From Nitrosomonas sp. (lineage in GTDB: Bacteria; Pseudomonadota; Gammaproteobacteria; Burkholderiales; Nitrosomonadaceae): a stretch of DNA of 45,907 nt. Positions 27,617 to 38,476 of the stretch are shown piece by piece. Where the stretch lies: NCBI GenBank assembly GCA_008015565.1, contig SSFV01000030.1:1-45907 (forward strand), read 5' to 3'. A model generated the notes under the pieces. That model ran no database searches and was not told the origin of the DNA. It saw only the letters and a list, made by a program, of their open reading frames with translations. Each line of letters begins with the position of its first letter. The stretch's first letter is position 1. The position numbers were made by a program, and so were the translations under genes.

Positions 27617-27836
27617 GATTGCATCTTGTATTCGCAAAGCTATCGATGGCTATCTCGATGACCTGGATGGAGAAAAACCAGGACATCTTTATAGCATGGT
27701 AATTAATAGTGTAGAAAAACCCCTCATTGAAATTGTCATCCAACATACTAAAGGCAATCAAACTCATGCAGCCGATTTGCTTGGAATAAATCGTAATACA
27801 CTGCGTCAAAAGATGAAGCAATATCAAATCAAATGA
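27594..27836 (+). CDS. fis: DNA-binding protein Fis
   Basis: An 80-residue nucleoid protein and transcription regulator that bends DNA as a dimer. The C-terminal helix-turn-helix is clear: [21 protein letters not shown], with KMKQYQIK at the end. It is shorter than the E. coli protein (98), missing the N-terminal beta-hairpin length, as is usual in betaproteobacteria. A GAGGGGAG site about 8 bases ahead supports ATG 27594; a second ATG lies nine bases later. It overlaps dusB by 23 bases and purH by ATGA, so the three should be translationally coupled. Confidence 0.94.
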   Translation: MNAMKENEIASCIRKAIDGYLDDLDGEKPGHLYSMVINSVEKPLIEIVIQHTKGNQTHAADLLGINRNTLRQKMKQYQIK

Positions 27837-29392
27837 TTATTAAACAAGCGCTTATAAGTGTCTCTGACAAAACCGGCATCGTCGAACTCGCAAAAAGATT
27901 AAACCAATACGGTATAACAATTATTTCAACGGGTGGTACTGCCGAGTTGTTATCCAAGGCTGGAATTTCAGTGATGGAAGCAAGTAGCTATACCGGTTTT
28001 CCGGAAATGCTCGATGGCCGTGTAAAAACACTGCACCCCAAGATTCATGCGGGCATACTCGCACGCATTAACATAACAGATCACCAGGATGCCTTAATCA
28101 AGGCATCTATTCCTAACATTGAACTAGTTATTGTCAATTTGTATCCTTTCCGCCAAGCAATAGCAAAAAAAGATTGTGGTTTGGATGAAGCCATTGAGAA
28201 TATTGATGTTGGCGGTCCCACCATGATACGGGCAGCAGCAAAAAATTTCGCAAAAGTTGCTGTTATCACCGATCCCCAAGACTATTCGCTACTTTGTGAT
28301 GAACTGGATTTGAACCGCGGTGCGACAAGTTTGGCTACTCGTTTTAAATGGGCACAAAAGGCTTTTACACATACAGCTTCTTATGACAGCGCAATCAGCA
28401 ACTATTTAACCTCACTTGATGCCGAATGCCAGTATAAGGATTTTCCTGATTCTCTTAACCTGAATTTCACCCTGGTGCAACCTCTACGTTATGGTGAAAA
28501 CCCTCATCAGAAGGCCGCTTTTTTTCGTGACGAAACATTTATTCCAGGTAGTTTGGCGAATTATATGCAGTTGCAAGGAAAAGAATTATCCTATAACAAT
28601 ATTGCCGACACGGATGCGGCGTGGGAGTGTGTAAAAACATTTGATAATCCGGCTTGTGTGATTGTTAAGCACGCTAATCCGTGTGGTGTTGCGATTGCTG
28701 ACACCGTGGCACGTGCCTATCAGTTAGCATTTTCAACAGATCCGATATCCGCCTTTGGTGGCATTATTGCGTTTAACCGGACTGTAGACAGAGATGCTGC
28801 GGAGGCTATTCTAAAACAATTTGTTGAAGTGATTATAGCACCTGAAGTTACACAGGAAGCACAGCAACTTTTCTCACAAAAAAACAATATTCGTGTGCTG
28901 ACATTACCTTTACATCAAGAATATCACCGTTATGATTTAAAGCGTGTCGGTGGCGGTATTCTGGTGCAAACTCCTGATACTCAAAACATCACAATTTCAG
29001 ATTTTAGAATAGTTACCAAAGTAAAGCCGTCAGCACAACAATTAGAAGATCTGTTATTCGCGTGGCGAGTAGCAAAATTTGTCAAATCCAATGCCATTGT
29101 CTTTTGTAACGCTGGCCATACCGTTGGCATCGGTGCCGGTCAAATGAGCCGCGTCGATAGCGCCAGAATAGCATCGATCAAAGCTCAGCAAGCAGGTTTA
29201 TCACTTTCAGGTTCTGTAGTAGCATCAGATGCTTTTTTCCCATTTCGTGATGGATTAGATGTTGTAGTAGAAGCTGGCGCGGTAGCCATAATTCAACCAG
29301 GCGGTAGCATTCGTGATAACGAGGTTATTGCTGCCGCCGATGAACAGGGCGTTTCTATGGTTTTTACCGATATTCGTCATTTCAGACATTAA
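27833..29392 (+). CDS. purH: Bifunctional AICAR transformylase / IMP cyclohydrolase
   Basis: A 519-residue enzyme for the last two steps of IMP synthesis. The N-terminal MGS-like cyclohydrolase domain (about 1-145) starts [16 protein letters not shown] and carries [17 protein letters not shown]. The AICAR transformylase part follows, with [14 protein letters not shown], the KHANPCG motif holding the catalytic Lys-His pair, and the end [18 protein letters not shown]. Length is standard. Its ATG overlaps the fis stop by four bases and purD begins 16 bp after it. Confidence 0.97.
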   Translation: MIIKQALISVSDKTGIVELAKRLNQYGITIISTGGTAELLSKAGISVMEASSYTGFPEMLDGRVKTLHPKIHAGILARINITDHQDALIKASIPNIELVIVNLYPFRQAIAKKDCGLDEAIENIDVGGPTMIRAAAKNFAKVAVITDPQDYSLLCDELDLNRGATSLATRFKWAQKAFTHTASYDSAISNYLTSLDAECQYKDFPDSLNLNFTLVQPLRYGENPHQKAAFFRDETFIPGSLANYMQLQGKELSYNNIADTDAAWECVKTFDNPACVIVKHANPCGVAIADTVARAYQLAFSTDPISAFGGIIAFNRTVDRDAAEAILKQFVEVIIAPEVTQEAQQLFSQKNNIRVLTLPLHQEYHRYDLKRVGGGILVQTPDTQNITISDFRIVTKVKPSAQQLEDLLFAWRVAKFVKSNAIVFCNAGHTVGIGAGQMSRVDSARIASIKAQQAGLSLSGSVVASDAFFPFRDGLDVVVEAGAVAIIQPGGSIRDNEVIAAADEQGVSMVFTDIRHFRH

Positions 29393-29408
29393 AAAATCTC
29401 TAATTCGT

Positions 29409-30725
29409 ATGAAATTATTAGTTATTGGCAGTGGAGGCAGAGAGCATGCTTTAGCGTGGAAATTAAGCTTATCCCCTCAAACACAAAAAGTATTTGTGGC
29501 ACCCGGTAATGCAGGTACGGCTAATGAACTTGGAATTGAAAATATTTCTATCACGTCAATTCCAGAATTGGTCGCATTTGCAAAAAGAGAGCTAATCGAC
29601 CTTACCGTAGTAGGCCCAGAGGTGCCACTTGCAGCAGGTATTGTCGATGTTTTCCAAACAAATGGCCTCAGAATTTTCGGTCCAACACAGCGCGCTGCAC
29701 AACTTGAAACTTCAAAAACTTTTGCCAAAGAATTTATGCAGCGCCACAATATTCCTACAGCAACCTATATGAGCTTTACTGATCCAGCATTAGCTCATCA
29801 ATATATCGATCAGAATGCGATTCCCCTCGTAATTAAAGCTGATGGACTTGCTGCTGGAAAAGGGGTTATTGTTGCCCAAAACAGCGAGCAAGCGCATGCC
29901 GCTGTCAATACTATCCTTGTGGAAAAAAATCTTGGTAGCGCTGGCAGTAAAATTATTATTGAAGAATTTTTGCAAGGAACAGAAGTTAGCTTCATTGTTA
30001 TGACAGATGGTCATAATATTTTGCCGCTTGCAACAAGCCAAGATCATAAACGCCTCAAAGATGGTGAGCTAGGACCTAATACGGGCGGTATGGGAGCGTA
30101 TTCGCCAGCACCTTTTATTTCTTCCGACTTACATGTGAGTATCATGCGCGATATCATGCATCCGGTGATCTCCGGACTCAAACAAGAGGGGATTAGCTAT
30201 TGTGGTTTTCTATACGCGGGATTAATGATTACCTTGGATAATCAGGTCAAGGTATTAGAGTTCAACTGCCGATTAGGAGATCCTGAGACTGAGCCGATTA
30301 TGTTGAGGCTTAAGAGCGATCTATTGATTTTAATTGAACATGCTCTGAATGGTACATTAAATAAAGTGGAAATTGAATGGGATAGACGCACTGCCTTAAG
30401 TGTCGTAATGGCAGCATATGGATATCCCGAAAACCCCAGAAAAAATGACGTGATTAACGGTTTATATGATTTAATCATTGAACAAAAGAATACGGATAAT
30501 TTTCACATTTTCCATTCTGGAACTCTCATGGGAGGTATCGATGGGAATGAGTTTTTAACGGCTGGAGGACGTGTCTTGTGTGTTACTGCGTTAGGTGAAA
30601 ATATTAGCAGTGCGCAACAAAATGCTTATAAATTAGTAGAACAAATATCCTTCAATGATTACCAAATTCGTAGAGATATAGGGTATCAAGCTATAAATTT
30701 CTATCAAAAGGAAAAATTGAATTAG
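29409..30725 (+). CDS. purD: Phosphoribosylamine-glycine ligase
   Basis: A 438-residue ATP-grasp enzyme that joins glycine to phosphoribosylamine in purine synthesis. Motifs: LVIGSGGREHALAWKL at the start, the ATP-grasp lysine region KADGLAAGKGVIVA, the substrate motif LGPNTGGMGAYSPAP, and the metal site LEFNCRLGDPETEP. The open frame extends upstream into purH, but the ATG at 29409 gives the known family N terminus and 16 bp spacing after purH. The stop lies 13 bp from the end of the convergent flgL. Confidence 0.96.
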   Translation: MKLLVIGSGGREHALAWKLSLSPQTQKVFVAPGNAGTANELGIENISITSIPELVAFAKRELIDLTVVGPEVPLAAGIVDVFQTNGLRIFGPTQRAAQLETSKTFAKEFMQRHNIPTATYMSFTDPALAHQYIDQNAIPLVIKADGLAAGKGVIVAQNSEQAHAAVNTILVEKNLGSAGSKIIIEEFLQGTEVSFIVMTDGHNILPLATSQDHKRLKDGELGPNTGGMGAYSPAPFISSDLHVSIMRDIMHPVISGLKQEGISYCGFLYAGLMITLDNQVKVLEFNCRLGDPETEPIMLRLKSDLLILIEHALNGTLNKVEIEWDRRTALSVVMAAYGYPENPRKNDVINGLYDLIIEQKNTDNFHIFHSGTLMGGIDGNEFLTAGGRVLCVTALGENISSAQQNAYKLVEQISFNDYQIRRDIGYQAINFYQKEKLN

Positions 30726-30738
30726 GGACACCAAATAA

Positions 30739-31947
30739 CTATATAAAGTCGAATAAAGTAAGACTTGAAATTTTAATATAGGATTGCTGTGCAGCTTGCA
30801 GATAGAGCTGTTGTCTCTGCAAGTCAGAAATAGCTTTAGCAAAATCAACATCTTGCAATTCTGAAAGTAATTTTTCAAATTGAATATCTTGATCGCTTCC
30901 GACATTTTCCAAACTATCTATTTCTTGTAGTCTTGCACCAATAGAAGATTGTTTTTCAAGAATATTATCCATGCTATTATCAATATTCTGAAGTGTTGAG
31001 CTTAAAATATTTGCTAGACGGGATCCACCTGGTTGGCCGCTTGAGGGTGCCTCAAGTGCCGTAATTAAATTAGAAATTGTTTCAAAAACACTTTGATTCC
31101 TGCTCGGAGACACAGTAAATCTATCCCCATTAGCTGGATCACCTTTAATATTTACTTGTATTCCGTCAAAGCTAATTGTGCTGTTATTAACATAAGAATT
31201 CCCTGATGACACTGTAACACCTGTAGTTGTATCAAGTATATCGTAAGTTGTAATACCGCTTGTCACGGCAAAGTTTATCTCATAGCTACTTCCAGTAAGA
31301 TTCGATGGTGTAATGACAGAGCCCATGTCAATGATACCTGTGCCAGTATTAAGCGAGTTGGCTTCAGTTGCGAAAACACCATTTCCATTTTTTATACGTT
31401 CAAAAATATTTGTTCCTGAATCACTGACTGCGAGTTGCCGAGATGGTCCAACCTGATGAAGTCTTTGTCCTTGATCGCCCATGTATTGCACAGCTAATCC
31501 AGTTTGTGCGAACGGTTTTGTATTTCCTTGGTATCCTGAGAAAAGATATTGTCCTTTTTCATCAGTGGTATTAGCAAGCCCCACAAGTGACTCCAGCTGA
31601 CTGCGTATCTCTATAGTCAAAAGCTTTCTGTCAGTATCTGTAAAAGATGGATTTCCGGCATTAACCGCTGATTCTCGCACATCGTGCAATATCGAAGTTA
31701 CTTCTTTTAATACATTTTCTTCCAAACTTAACGAAGCGCTTGCGCTGGTACGGTTAATTGAATATTGGTCATTTAAAGCTGCCGCCTGTGAAATATTTAA
31801 TGCTTGTGCGGACGAAATTGGATCATCTGAAGGCGTTAATATTCGTCTACCCGTAGAAAGTTGCTGTTGTGTTTTAATCAAAGCCTCTTGTTGCTGAAGC
31901 ATCAAATTTGTACCCGTCTCATAAATTGTATTTGAACTAAGGCGCAT
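30739..31947 (-). CDS. flgL: Flagellar hook-filament junction protein FlgL (HAP3)
   Basis: A 402-residue flagellin-like protein forming the second junction layer between hook and filament. The conserved N terminus MRLSSNTIYETGTNLMLQQQ and the RRILTPSDDP motif are present, with the C-terminal amphipathic helix ending LTLFDFI. The ATG at 31947 is chosen for the AGAGAGGA site ahead of it; the longer frame begins at a TTG ten codons upstream inside the flgK end. It is the last gene of the flg operon and is exported by the flagellar type III system, so it has no signal peptide. Confidence 0.93.
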   Translation of the reverse strand: MRLSSNTIYETGTNLMLQQQEALIKTQQQLSTGRRILTPSDDPISSAQALNISQAAALNDQYSINRTSASASLSLEENVLKEVTSILHDVRESAVNAGNPSFTDTDRKLLTIEIRSQLESLVGLANTTDEKGQYLFSGYQGNTKPFAQTGLAVQYMGDQGQRLHQVGPSRQLAVSDSGTNIFERIKNGNGVFATEANSLNTGTGIIDMGSVITPSNLTGSSYEINFAVTSGITTYDILDTTTGVTVSSGNSYVNNSTISFDGIQVNIKGDPANGDRFTVSPSRNQSVFETISNLITALEAPSSGQPGGSRLANILSSTLQNIDNSMDNILEKQSSIGARLQEIDSLENVGSDQDIQFEKLLSELQDVDFAKAISDLQRQQLYLQAAQQSYIKISSLTLFDFI

Positions 31948-31969
31948 GTTAGCATTCCTCTCTGTATGT

Positions 31970-33886
31970 TTAACCAATTCTTAGTATGGAATCAAACAGT
32001 GTATTGCTGATATCGATAATCTTACTTGAGGCTTGAAAAGCTTGTTGAAATCGCAGCAGATTGGCTGCTTCTTCATCCAAATTAACACCTGATATTGACT
32101 GAATTGACTGTTCTGTTTGGGCCAGTAAATTTGCTTGTGCTTTACTAGTTACTTCCAGTTCGCGAGTTTCATTACCAATTTTACTCACAAGCTGTCCATA
32201 AGCCGACTGAAACGTTGCAGAACCATTCTCCATCGTATTACTTGATTGCAATGTACCCAGCAATAAAATATTGCGGTTATCTGCTGATCCACTATCATTA
32301 GGAGTGACTGTGAAAACATCACCTGCAGCCGGGTCGCCACTAATTTGAAAAGTATATCCGTTAAAGCTAATATCCGCTCCAGCAGTATATACTTGATTTG
32401 TAGCCGGTAATCCCGTGCCTATACCGACGACATCATATTGTCCATCATAGGGTGAATGGAAAGTTATAGTTAGCGGCTGTTGAAGATTGATATCAACCGG
32501 AAACGAAGCTAAAGTTCCTGCACTGATTGTTCCTGTTCCTACATTTGTTAAAGCTGCATTTGTTCGATTAGGGCCAGCTGCAGCAATTGCATTTGTATCT
32601 GTAATACGTACTGCTATATTTTTAGCGCCATTAGCAGTTGGTTGAATGAGGAACCTTTCATTCGCTAGCAGATTAGCATTGGTAATTGAAATGCCATCCA
32701 TTGTCAGCGGTGACATCATTGTTGGAACGGAAGAAGTGCTAACTGAGCTGTTATCTGATAATCGTGTAAGTGTGTAGTCTATTCCATCATATGAGAATCG
32801 ATAATCACTTGTTGTTAATGCGCCAAAATCACTTATACTTACAGCAATTTCAGAAGATGAGTCATTAGTTGTTGAAGAGATAATATTGGGAGAAGGCACA
32901 ACAAAAAATTCTTCTCCCATTTTTCCATTCAGATCAATACCTAACTGATGTTGTTCATTAAATGTTTGTGCCAAAGTGATAGCGATTCTTCCAAGAGAGT
33001 TCTGTACACTATCCAATGAAGTATTTCGAAAGGCTAACATTCCCCCTAAAGTTCCACCAGTAATCTGATTTTCTGGCAACTGAATACTATTACCGCCGCT
33101 AGTCAAAGCGATTGTTAAATTTCCAGGATTATCTGGAAATGGTATCGCTTGTAATGATAATGTCTGAGATCCTACAACCAGTGCTTGTCCATTGCCCACA
33201 AAAACATTTATAGAGCCATCAATTTGCCTCACCGTATCAGTATTGATTAACTTACTTAATTGATTAATAAGTTCATCTCTTTTATCCAGCAAATCATTTG
33301 CTGGTTGTCCACCAACCGCGCCTTCTGCAAGCAAAATCTGATGGTTAGTTTCCGCGATTTGGTCGGCCATTGAATTTATCTCAACAACACTGCTTGTAAT
33401 TTGAGAATTTACGTTTTCACGGATTTGAGAAATACGTTGATCTAAACTCTGGAAACGTGATACAAGCGATTCTGCATTACTTAACATCGCTTGACGTGAC
33501 GGTATTACTGAAGGGTTAGTCGCTACATCTTGTATGGCACTAAAAAATTTCTGGAGTGTTGGAGAGAGTCCAGATGTCGCTTCGGAAAACATGTTATCCA
33601 ATTGTTTTATTTGTGCATAATTACTATCCAATGATTGGCTTTGTGTTTGAATTTGTAATGACTGATTAACGAGAAACTGATTGTAAATTCGTTGTATCGT
33701 ATTTGTATGAACGCCGCTTCCAATAAATCCAGCGCCTGTAGAATGTGCAATATTTGTGCTAAGAATTACTTGCTGACGATTGAAACCGGGCGTATTTGCA
33801 TTGCTAATGTTATGACCAGTTGTTTGCAATTGGTTTCGAGCAGCTAACAAACCAGTAATTCCGACGTCAAGAATACTATTTCCCAT
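31970..33886 (-). CDS. flgK: Flagellar hook-associated protein FlgK (HAP1)
   Basis: A 638-residue first junction protein between hook and filament. The N-terminal heptad region GITGLLAARNQLQTTGHNIS and NANTPGFNRQQV, and the C terminus LRFQQAFQASSKIIDISN plus LFDSILRIG, are typical. The centre (about 350-560) is variable, with repeated stretches like ISGDPAAGDVFTVTP that also occur in FlgL (KGDPANGDRFTVSP). Length is slightly above the Salmonella protein (553). It is 83 bp after flgJ. Confidence 0.94.
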   Translation of the reverse strand: MGNSILDVGITGLLAARNQLQTTGHNISNANTPGFNRQQVILSTNIAHSTGAGFIGSGVHTNTIQRIYNQFLVNQSLQIQTQSQSLDSNYAQIKQLDNMFSEATSGLSPTLQKFFSAIQDVATNPSVIPSRQAMLSNAESLVSRFQSLDQRISQIRENVNSQITSSVVEINSMADQIAETNHQILLAEGAVGGQPANDLLDKRDELINQLSKLINTDTVRQIDGSINVFVGNGQALVVGSQTLSLQAIPFPDNPGNLTIALTSGGNSIQLPENQITGGTLGGMLAFRNTSLDSVQNSLGRIAITLAQTFNEQHQLGIDLNGKMGEEFFVVPSPNIISSTTNDSSSEIAVSISDFGALTTSDYRFSYDGIDYTLTRLSDNSSVSTSSVPTMMSPLTMDGISITNANLLANERFLIQPTANGAKNIAVRITDTNAIAAAGPNRTNAALTNVGTGTISAGTLASFPVDINLQQPLTITFHSPYDGQYDVVGIGTGLPATNQVYTAGADISFNGYTFQISGDPAAGDVFTVTPNDSGSADNRNILLLGTLQSSNTMENGSATFQSAYGQLVSKIGNETRELEVTSKAQANLLAQTEQSIQSISGVNLDEEAANLLRFQQAFQASSKIIDISNTLFDSILRIG

Positions 33887-33969
33887 GATTTAAATTTATT
33901 CTTAATTTATAAAAAGCCTATATATTAATATCGGCAAATTCAAAAAAGAGTTAATTTAATTCATACTTA

Positions 33970-34977
33970 TCAAATTATCTCTCTACGTTGTAAGATTTCA
34001 CTATTCAGTATACGAATTAACTTATCTGCGTAGAGTGGATCAGTTGCATATCCTGCGCGTTGCAAGCCGTTTGCAAATGTTGCGGCATCACTTGTTTTTA
34101 CAACGCTGACATAACGCGGATTATCGAGCAGCAATCTGGCATAATCATTAAATGCTTCAGCATATGAATTATAAGCACGAAACTTTTCAATCATTTTGCG
34201 AGGAATACCATTGACATATTCAGTGGTTATTGTCTCAACTACATCTCCTTTCCAGCTTGCACCTGCTTTGATACCAAATAAATTGTAACTTGGAGTATTG
34301 TCTGCTCGGCGAATCTCATGTTTACCCCAGCCACTTTCTAGTGCAGCTTGTGCTAGCATGAAGTGAGGTGGAATACCAGTGGCTTGAGATACATTTTTTG
34401 CATGTGGTAACAATTTATCGATAAAGTTTGTAGAATTGCTAGATAGTTTTCTAACTTTATCTTCTGCTTCAGAAGCCGGAAAAGACTCTTTATCAACGAA
34501 ATTACTTGTGCTGTGTGAAACCTCTGAATTAATCGAAGCTTGAGAGTTGAGCCATAGCTGTTCTGACTTATCATTTGGGTGTCCATTATTAAGTATCGGC
34601 GAGTGACTGATAGTATTAATTGTTGCTAAAATAGCATCAGCTTTATTAATAGAAGTTTCCAGCCCATTTCCATCATTTGCTTGAGCTAACTGTTTAACCA
34701 TCATATCGGCAATACCTATACCTTTAGAAGAAATGTGCTGAGCCATCTGCTGATCGTACATCTGAGTAATGAATTGAGTTTGTTGGCTATCAAATAATCC
34801 ATCTTTAGGTGTGGCGTCGCGCATGCTTTTTAATAGCATATGCATAAATAACGCTTCAAATTGCTGTGCTGCTTTACGCAGAGCTTCATCTGGATTTTGC
34901 TTTGCTAAGTGTTGTAGATCGTTAATACTCTTGGCGTCAATCGCAAGTTTACTAGAGGTATCTGGCGAAATAATCAT
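33970..34977 (-). CDS. flgJ: Flagellar rod-assembly muramidase FlgJ
   Basis: A 335-residue dual-domain protein. The N-terminal rod-capping part (about 25-110) contains FEALFMHMLLKSMRDATP, and the C-terminal glucosaminidase part (about 180-335) contains AQAALESGWGKHE with its catalytic Glu, and NLFGIKAGASWKG. It cuts a hole in the peptidoglycan as the rod grows. The linker is long and polar. The ATG at 34977 fits a GAGGTG site nine bases upstream; a GTG four codons earlier also lies in frame. Confidence 0.92.
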   Translation of the reverse strand: MIISPDTSSKLAIDAKSINDLQHLAKQNPDEALRKAAQQFEALFMHMLLKSMRDATPKDGLFDSQQTQFITQMYDQQMAQHISSKGIGIADMMVKQLAQANDGNGLETSINKADAILATINTISHSPILNNGHPNDKSEQLWLNSQASINSEVSHSTSNFVDKESFPASEAEDKVRKLSSNSTNFIDKLLPHAKNVSQATGIPPHFMLAQAALESGWGKHEIRRADNTPSYNLFGIKAGASWKGDVVETITTEYVNGIPRKMIEKFRAYNSYAEAFNDYARLLLDNPRYVSVVKTSDAATFANGLQRAGYATDPLYADKLIRILNSEILQRREII

Positions 34978-34996
34978 ATTCTTGCACACCTCATAA

Positions 34997-36106
34997 TTAA
35001 ATAATTTCTAGATCGGCACGTAATGAACCCGATGCTTTTAAGGCCTGGAGTATAGATAGCAAATCTTGCGTTGTCGCACCAATCGAAGTTAATGCTTTAA
35101 CAACTTCACCCAGGTCTGCTCCATTAGGTAAAAGCATTAAATTTCCCTCATCCGAGCGAATTTCAATTTGAGATCGCTGAGTAACTACTGTTTCGCCTCT
35201 TTGTGAAAATGGACCAGGTTGGCTAATTACAGGCTCAGTATTGATAATTATTGACAAATTACCATGTGCAACCGCGCTACTCTCAAGCGTTACAGCTTGG
35301 TTCATTACTACCGAACCTGTTCGTGAGTTAACGATAACCTTTGCTGGAGCTTTTGCAGGCGCTACGTCGAGACTCTCAATTCGAGAGATGAACAAAATAC
35401 GTTGACTGATATCAATCGGTGCTTTTACTTGAATCATTCGGCCATCAACCGCAGTGGCCGTGGAAGGATAGATTCCATTTATCGCATCAACAATACGATG
35501 TACTGTTGTAAAATCAGTCGAATTAAGTTCAAGGTTGATATAATCACCTTGCCCAATAGTTGTAGGAACTTCGCGTTCTATGATACCGCCACCACTAATT
35601 CGTCCGACACTTAAATGATTAACTTGTACACTACTTCCGCCTGCAGCAGCGCCAATTCCACCGACCAAAACATTACCTTGGGCCATTGCGTAAATCTGAT
35701 TGTCAGCACCTTTGAGAGGCGTCATTAATAACGTTCCTCCGCGCAAACTTTTCGCATTACCCATTGAAGATACTGTGACATCAATATGTTGTCCAGGTTT
35801 AGCAAATGCAGGTATGGTCGCTGTTACCATTACAGCAGCAACATTACGAAGCTGTAAATTTGTGCCTGGCGGCAAATTAACACCTAATTGACCAAGCATA
35901 TTAATAATACTTTGCACCGTAAATGGTGTTTGGGTTGTCATATCGCCACTACCATCCAGGCCTACAACTAACCCATATCCAATTATTTGATTATTGCGAA
36001 CTCCTTGAATGGAAGTCAGGTCTTTAATTCGATCTGCAACACAAAGATTAGAGAAAAATATAATGACAGTGAGTAAAATACAAGTAATTAGAGTTTGTGC
36101 TTTCAT
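34997..36106 (-). CDS. flgI: Flagellar P-ring protein FlgI
   Basis: A 369-residue periplasmic protein that forms the P ring around the rod in the peptidoglycan layer. It has a signal peptide (MKAQTLITCILLTVIIFF, cut after CVA) then the family start DRIKDLTSIQGVRNNQIIGYGLVVGL. The repeated conserved blocks GGTLLMTPLKGADNQIYAMAQG and the C-terminal LLSILQALKASGSLRADLEII agree with FlgI. I use ATG 36106; the open frame extends 36 codons upstream over non-coding-looking sequence. It needs the FlgA chaperone encoded at 41458. Confidence 0.95.
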   Translation of the reverse strand: MKAQTLITCILLTVIIFFSNLCVADRIKDLTSIQGVRNNQIIGYGLVVGLDGSGDMTTQTPFTVQSIINMLGQLGVNLPPGTNLQLRNVAAVMVTATIPAFAKPGQHIDVTVSSMGNAKSLRGGTLLMTPLKGADNQIYAMAQGNVLVGGIGAAAGGSSVQVNHLSVGRISGGGIIEREVPTTIGQGDYINLELNSTDFTTVHRIVDAINGIYPSTATAVDGRMIQVKAPIDISQRILFISRIESLDVAPAKAPAKVIVNSRTGSVVMNQAVTLESSAVAHGNLSIIINTEPVISQPGPFSQRGETVVTQRSQIEIRSDEGNLMLLPNGADLGEVVKALTSIGATTQDLLSILQALKASGSLRADLEII

Positions 36107-36155
36107 AATTGCTAATTTCGACGTATAACTACCATTTTCAGTTATATACAGTTTT

Positions 36156-36872
36156 CTAAAAAGGGGAAACCGTAAGGAAGAAACGTGACAACCACCCCAT
36201 CGTTTGCGCTTCATCTATATAACCATTCGCGCGATATTCAATACGCGCTTCAGCAATTTGTGTCGAAGAAATTGTGTTTCCGATGATATGAATCGGATTG
36301 ACTACACCCGACAGTCTTATAAATTCGTGTCCTTGATTAATCCCAATCTGTTTTTCTCCACTAACAACTAGATTGCCGTTCGGTAATGCTTCTATGACTG
36401 TTACTGTAATTGTTCCAGTAAAATCGTTTTTACTGGAACTTGCACCATTGCCTTCGAACTTATTATTAGAGTTGGCTTCAATTGTTGCATTTTTCTGCAA
36501 AAGACTTAAAGGTACGCCCAAAAGGTTAGGTACTGAAAAATCAATGCCTCCTGCGCGATCGACACTACTTCCTGAACTCTTACTGGCATTTGTTTTTTCT
36601 CTTAAAGTTACAATAATCGTATCGCCAATGCTTCGTGCTCGCCGATCTTCGAATAAAGGCGTATATCGAATTCCATTTATCGTGCTGTTAACTGACTGAA
36701 ATATCGCTCCATTAGGCTGGATTACTCCGCTACCTGACTGTGGCGGTCGAAGCGAATAAGGCTGATAAGTAGTTGTAGAAGGCGTCATTGCACAACCTGA
36801 TCCTAGCAAACTAATAATTAAAGGAAAAATTAGATGATTCAAATTTTGCTTTATCAGATTAGCTTTGATCAT
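36156..36872 (-). CDS. flgH: Flagellar L-ring lipoprotein FlgH
   Basis: A 238-residue outer-membrane lipoprotein forming the L ring. The lipobox LGSGC sets the lipid-bearing Cys27. Family motifs are [24 protein letters not shown], the polar [12 protein letters not shown] region and [10 protein letters not shown], followed by the C-terminal [13 protein letters not shown]. Normal length. It lies 49 bp before flgI and 27 bp after flgG. Confidence 0.95.
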   Translation of the reverse strand: MIKANLIKQNLNHLIFPLIISLLGSGCAMTPSTTTYQPYSLRPPQSGSGVIQPNGAIFQSVNSTINGIRYTPLFEDRRARSIGDTIIVTLREKTNASKSSGSSVDRAGGIDFSVPNLLGVPLSLLQKNATIEANSNNKFEGNGASSSKNDFTGTITVTVIEALPNGNLVVSGEKQIGINQGHEFIRLSGVVNPIHIIGNTISSTQIAEARIEYRANGYIDEAQTMGWLSRFFLTVSPF

Positions 36873-36899
36873 GTCATTACTCCAGTTAATTTAGTCAAA

Positions 36900-37682
36900 T
36901 CACAGTTGAGCTAATCTTTGTAACATTTGATCTGAAGTTTCAATCGATTTAGAATTCATTTCATAAGCACGTTGTGTTTGAATCATACTAACCAATTCCT
37001 CCACGACATTTACATTAGAAGTTTCGACAAAGTTTTGTTCTAATAGACCAAGCCCATTAGTGCCTGGAGCATTCTGATTGGGCGCTCCACTGGATGCTGT
37101 TTCCATATACAAATTTTCACCCATTTTTTGCAATCCTGCCGGATTAATGAAACTTGTTAACTGAATATTACCTACTTGAATCGGTGTGGTAGATCCTGCA
37201 ACAGTTGCTGAGACTGTACCATCACGAGCTATAGTGATATTTATAGTATTGGGTGGTACAACAATTGCTGGTTGAACTGGGTATCCACTCGATGTCACAA
37301 GTTGACCATTAAGATCTGATTGAAAAGCACCGTCACGTGTATAAGCTGCAGTGCCGTCTGGTAGCAATACTTGAAAGAAACCAATACCTCGAATTGCAAC
37401 ATCCCGAGGATTATCAGTTTTCTGAAGATCTCCTTGAGTAAATATGTTCTCAGTTGCCACTGGTTTAACACCCGTTCCTAATTGCAAACCAGAAGGTAGT
37501 TGGGTTTGTTGAGAAGATTGCGCTCCAGGTTGGCGTACATTTTGATACAACAAATCCTCAAAAACTGCGCGAGCACGCTTAAATCCATTGGTACTTACGT
37601 TAGCTAGGTTATTAGCTACTACATCCATTTTAGTTTGCTGTGCATCAAGTCCTGTTTTTGAAATCCATAGTGAACGTATCAT
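36900..37682 (-). CDS. flgG: Flagellar distal rod protein FlgG
   Basis: A 260-residue distal-rod subunit, exported by the flagellar secretion system. The N-terminal motif [22 protein letters not shown] and GFKRARA, and the C-terminal [20 protein letters not shown] with [15 protein letters not shown], are textbook FlgG. Length equals the Salmonella protein. It follows flgF by 28 bp. Confidence 0.97.
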   Translation of the reverse strand: MIRSLWISKTGLDAQQTKMDVVANNLANVSTNGFKRARAVFEDLLYQNVRQPGAQSSQQTQLPSGLQLGTGVKPVATENIFTQGDLQKTDNPRDVAIRGIGFFQVLLPDGTAAYTRDGAFQSDLNGQLVTSSGYPVQPAIVVPPNTINITIARDGTVSATVAGSTTPIQVGNIQLTSFINPAGLQKMGENLYMETASSGAPNQNAPGTNGLGLLEQNFVETSNVNVVEELVSMIQTQRAYEMNSKSIETSDQMLQRLAQL

Positions 37683-37710
37683 AATAATTAACCTATTGAA
37701 TTCTATTAAA

Positions 37711-38454
37711 TTAAACTCTTACAACCATTATTTCGCTAGCTTGCTCTGCATTTCGCTGCGCACTTTCCAGCATTTTCATTTGCATATCAAATTGACGAGC
37801 AAGTGCAATCATGCTGACCATTTCATTTACAACGTTTACATTACTACCTTCAAGCGTTCCATCTATTAGCCTAACCCTGGCGTCAATTGGGGCCTGACTT
37901 CCATCTTTAAGGCGAAACAAACCGTCAGCGCCTTTTACAAGACTATCCTCAGGTGGATTTACCAGTTTAATTCGACCTACTGTCGCCACGGTATTAGGTT
38001 GAGGATTAATAGGAACAGAAGATACAGTACCATCGACACCAATTGTGATACGTGTATCCGGAGGTATGGTTATAAAACCAGTTTCTCCTTTTACTACCAG
38101 TCCATTTTGTGTTAATAAGATCCCATTGGGGCTGATTTGCAAACTTCCATTTCGAGTATAAGCTTCTTCGCCATTATCAAGTTGTACAGTAATCCAGCCA
38201 GGGCCTTTGATTGCAACATCTAGGTCACGGCCAGTTGTCTGTAATGGGCCGGGTGTAAAATCTGCACCGACAGTAGAATCAACGACAAATGCACGAGTAG
38301 GCAAGCCCTCACCAAATACCGGAACCGCCCGAAACGCATTATTCTCGGCGCGAAAGCCTGTAGTTGCAGAGTTTGCAAGATTATGCGCAACAGTAGCCTG
38401 CTGACTCAGCGTATGGTTTGCGCCAGTCATTGATGTATAAATAAGTCGATCCAT
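37711..38454 (-). CDS. flgF: Flagellar proximal rod protein FlgF
   Basis: A 247-residue rod subunit related to FlgG. Motifs: [20 protein letters not shown] at the start, then TGFRAENN and, near the end, [20 protein letters not shown] with [17 protein letters not shown]. The internal block [14 protein letters not shown] is the flagellar hook-rod signature. It lies 22 bp after flgE. Confidence 0.96.
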   Translation of the reverse strand: MDRLIYTSMTGANHTLSQQATVAHNLANSATTGFRAENNAFRAVPVFGEGLPTRAFVVDSTVGADFTPGPLQTTGRDLDVAIKGPGWITVQLDNGEEAYTRNGSLQISPNGILLTQNGLVVKGETGFITIPPDTRITIGVDGTVSSVPINPQPNTVATVGRIKLVNPPEDSLVKGADGLFRLKDGSQAPIDARVRLIDGTLEGSNVNVVNEMVSMIALARQFDMQMKMLESAQRNAEQASEIMVVRV

Positions 38455-38476
38455 AATTTTTTGCCTAAATCAAAGA

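Noticed and set aside
27360-27827. Minus-strand frame of 155 codons across dusB and fis
   Set aside because: It overlaps two certain genes and shows no domain.
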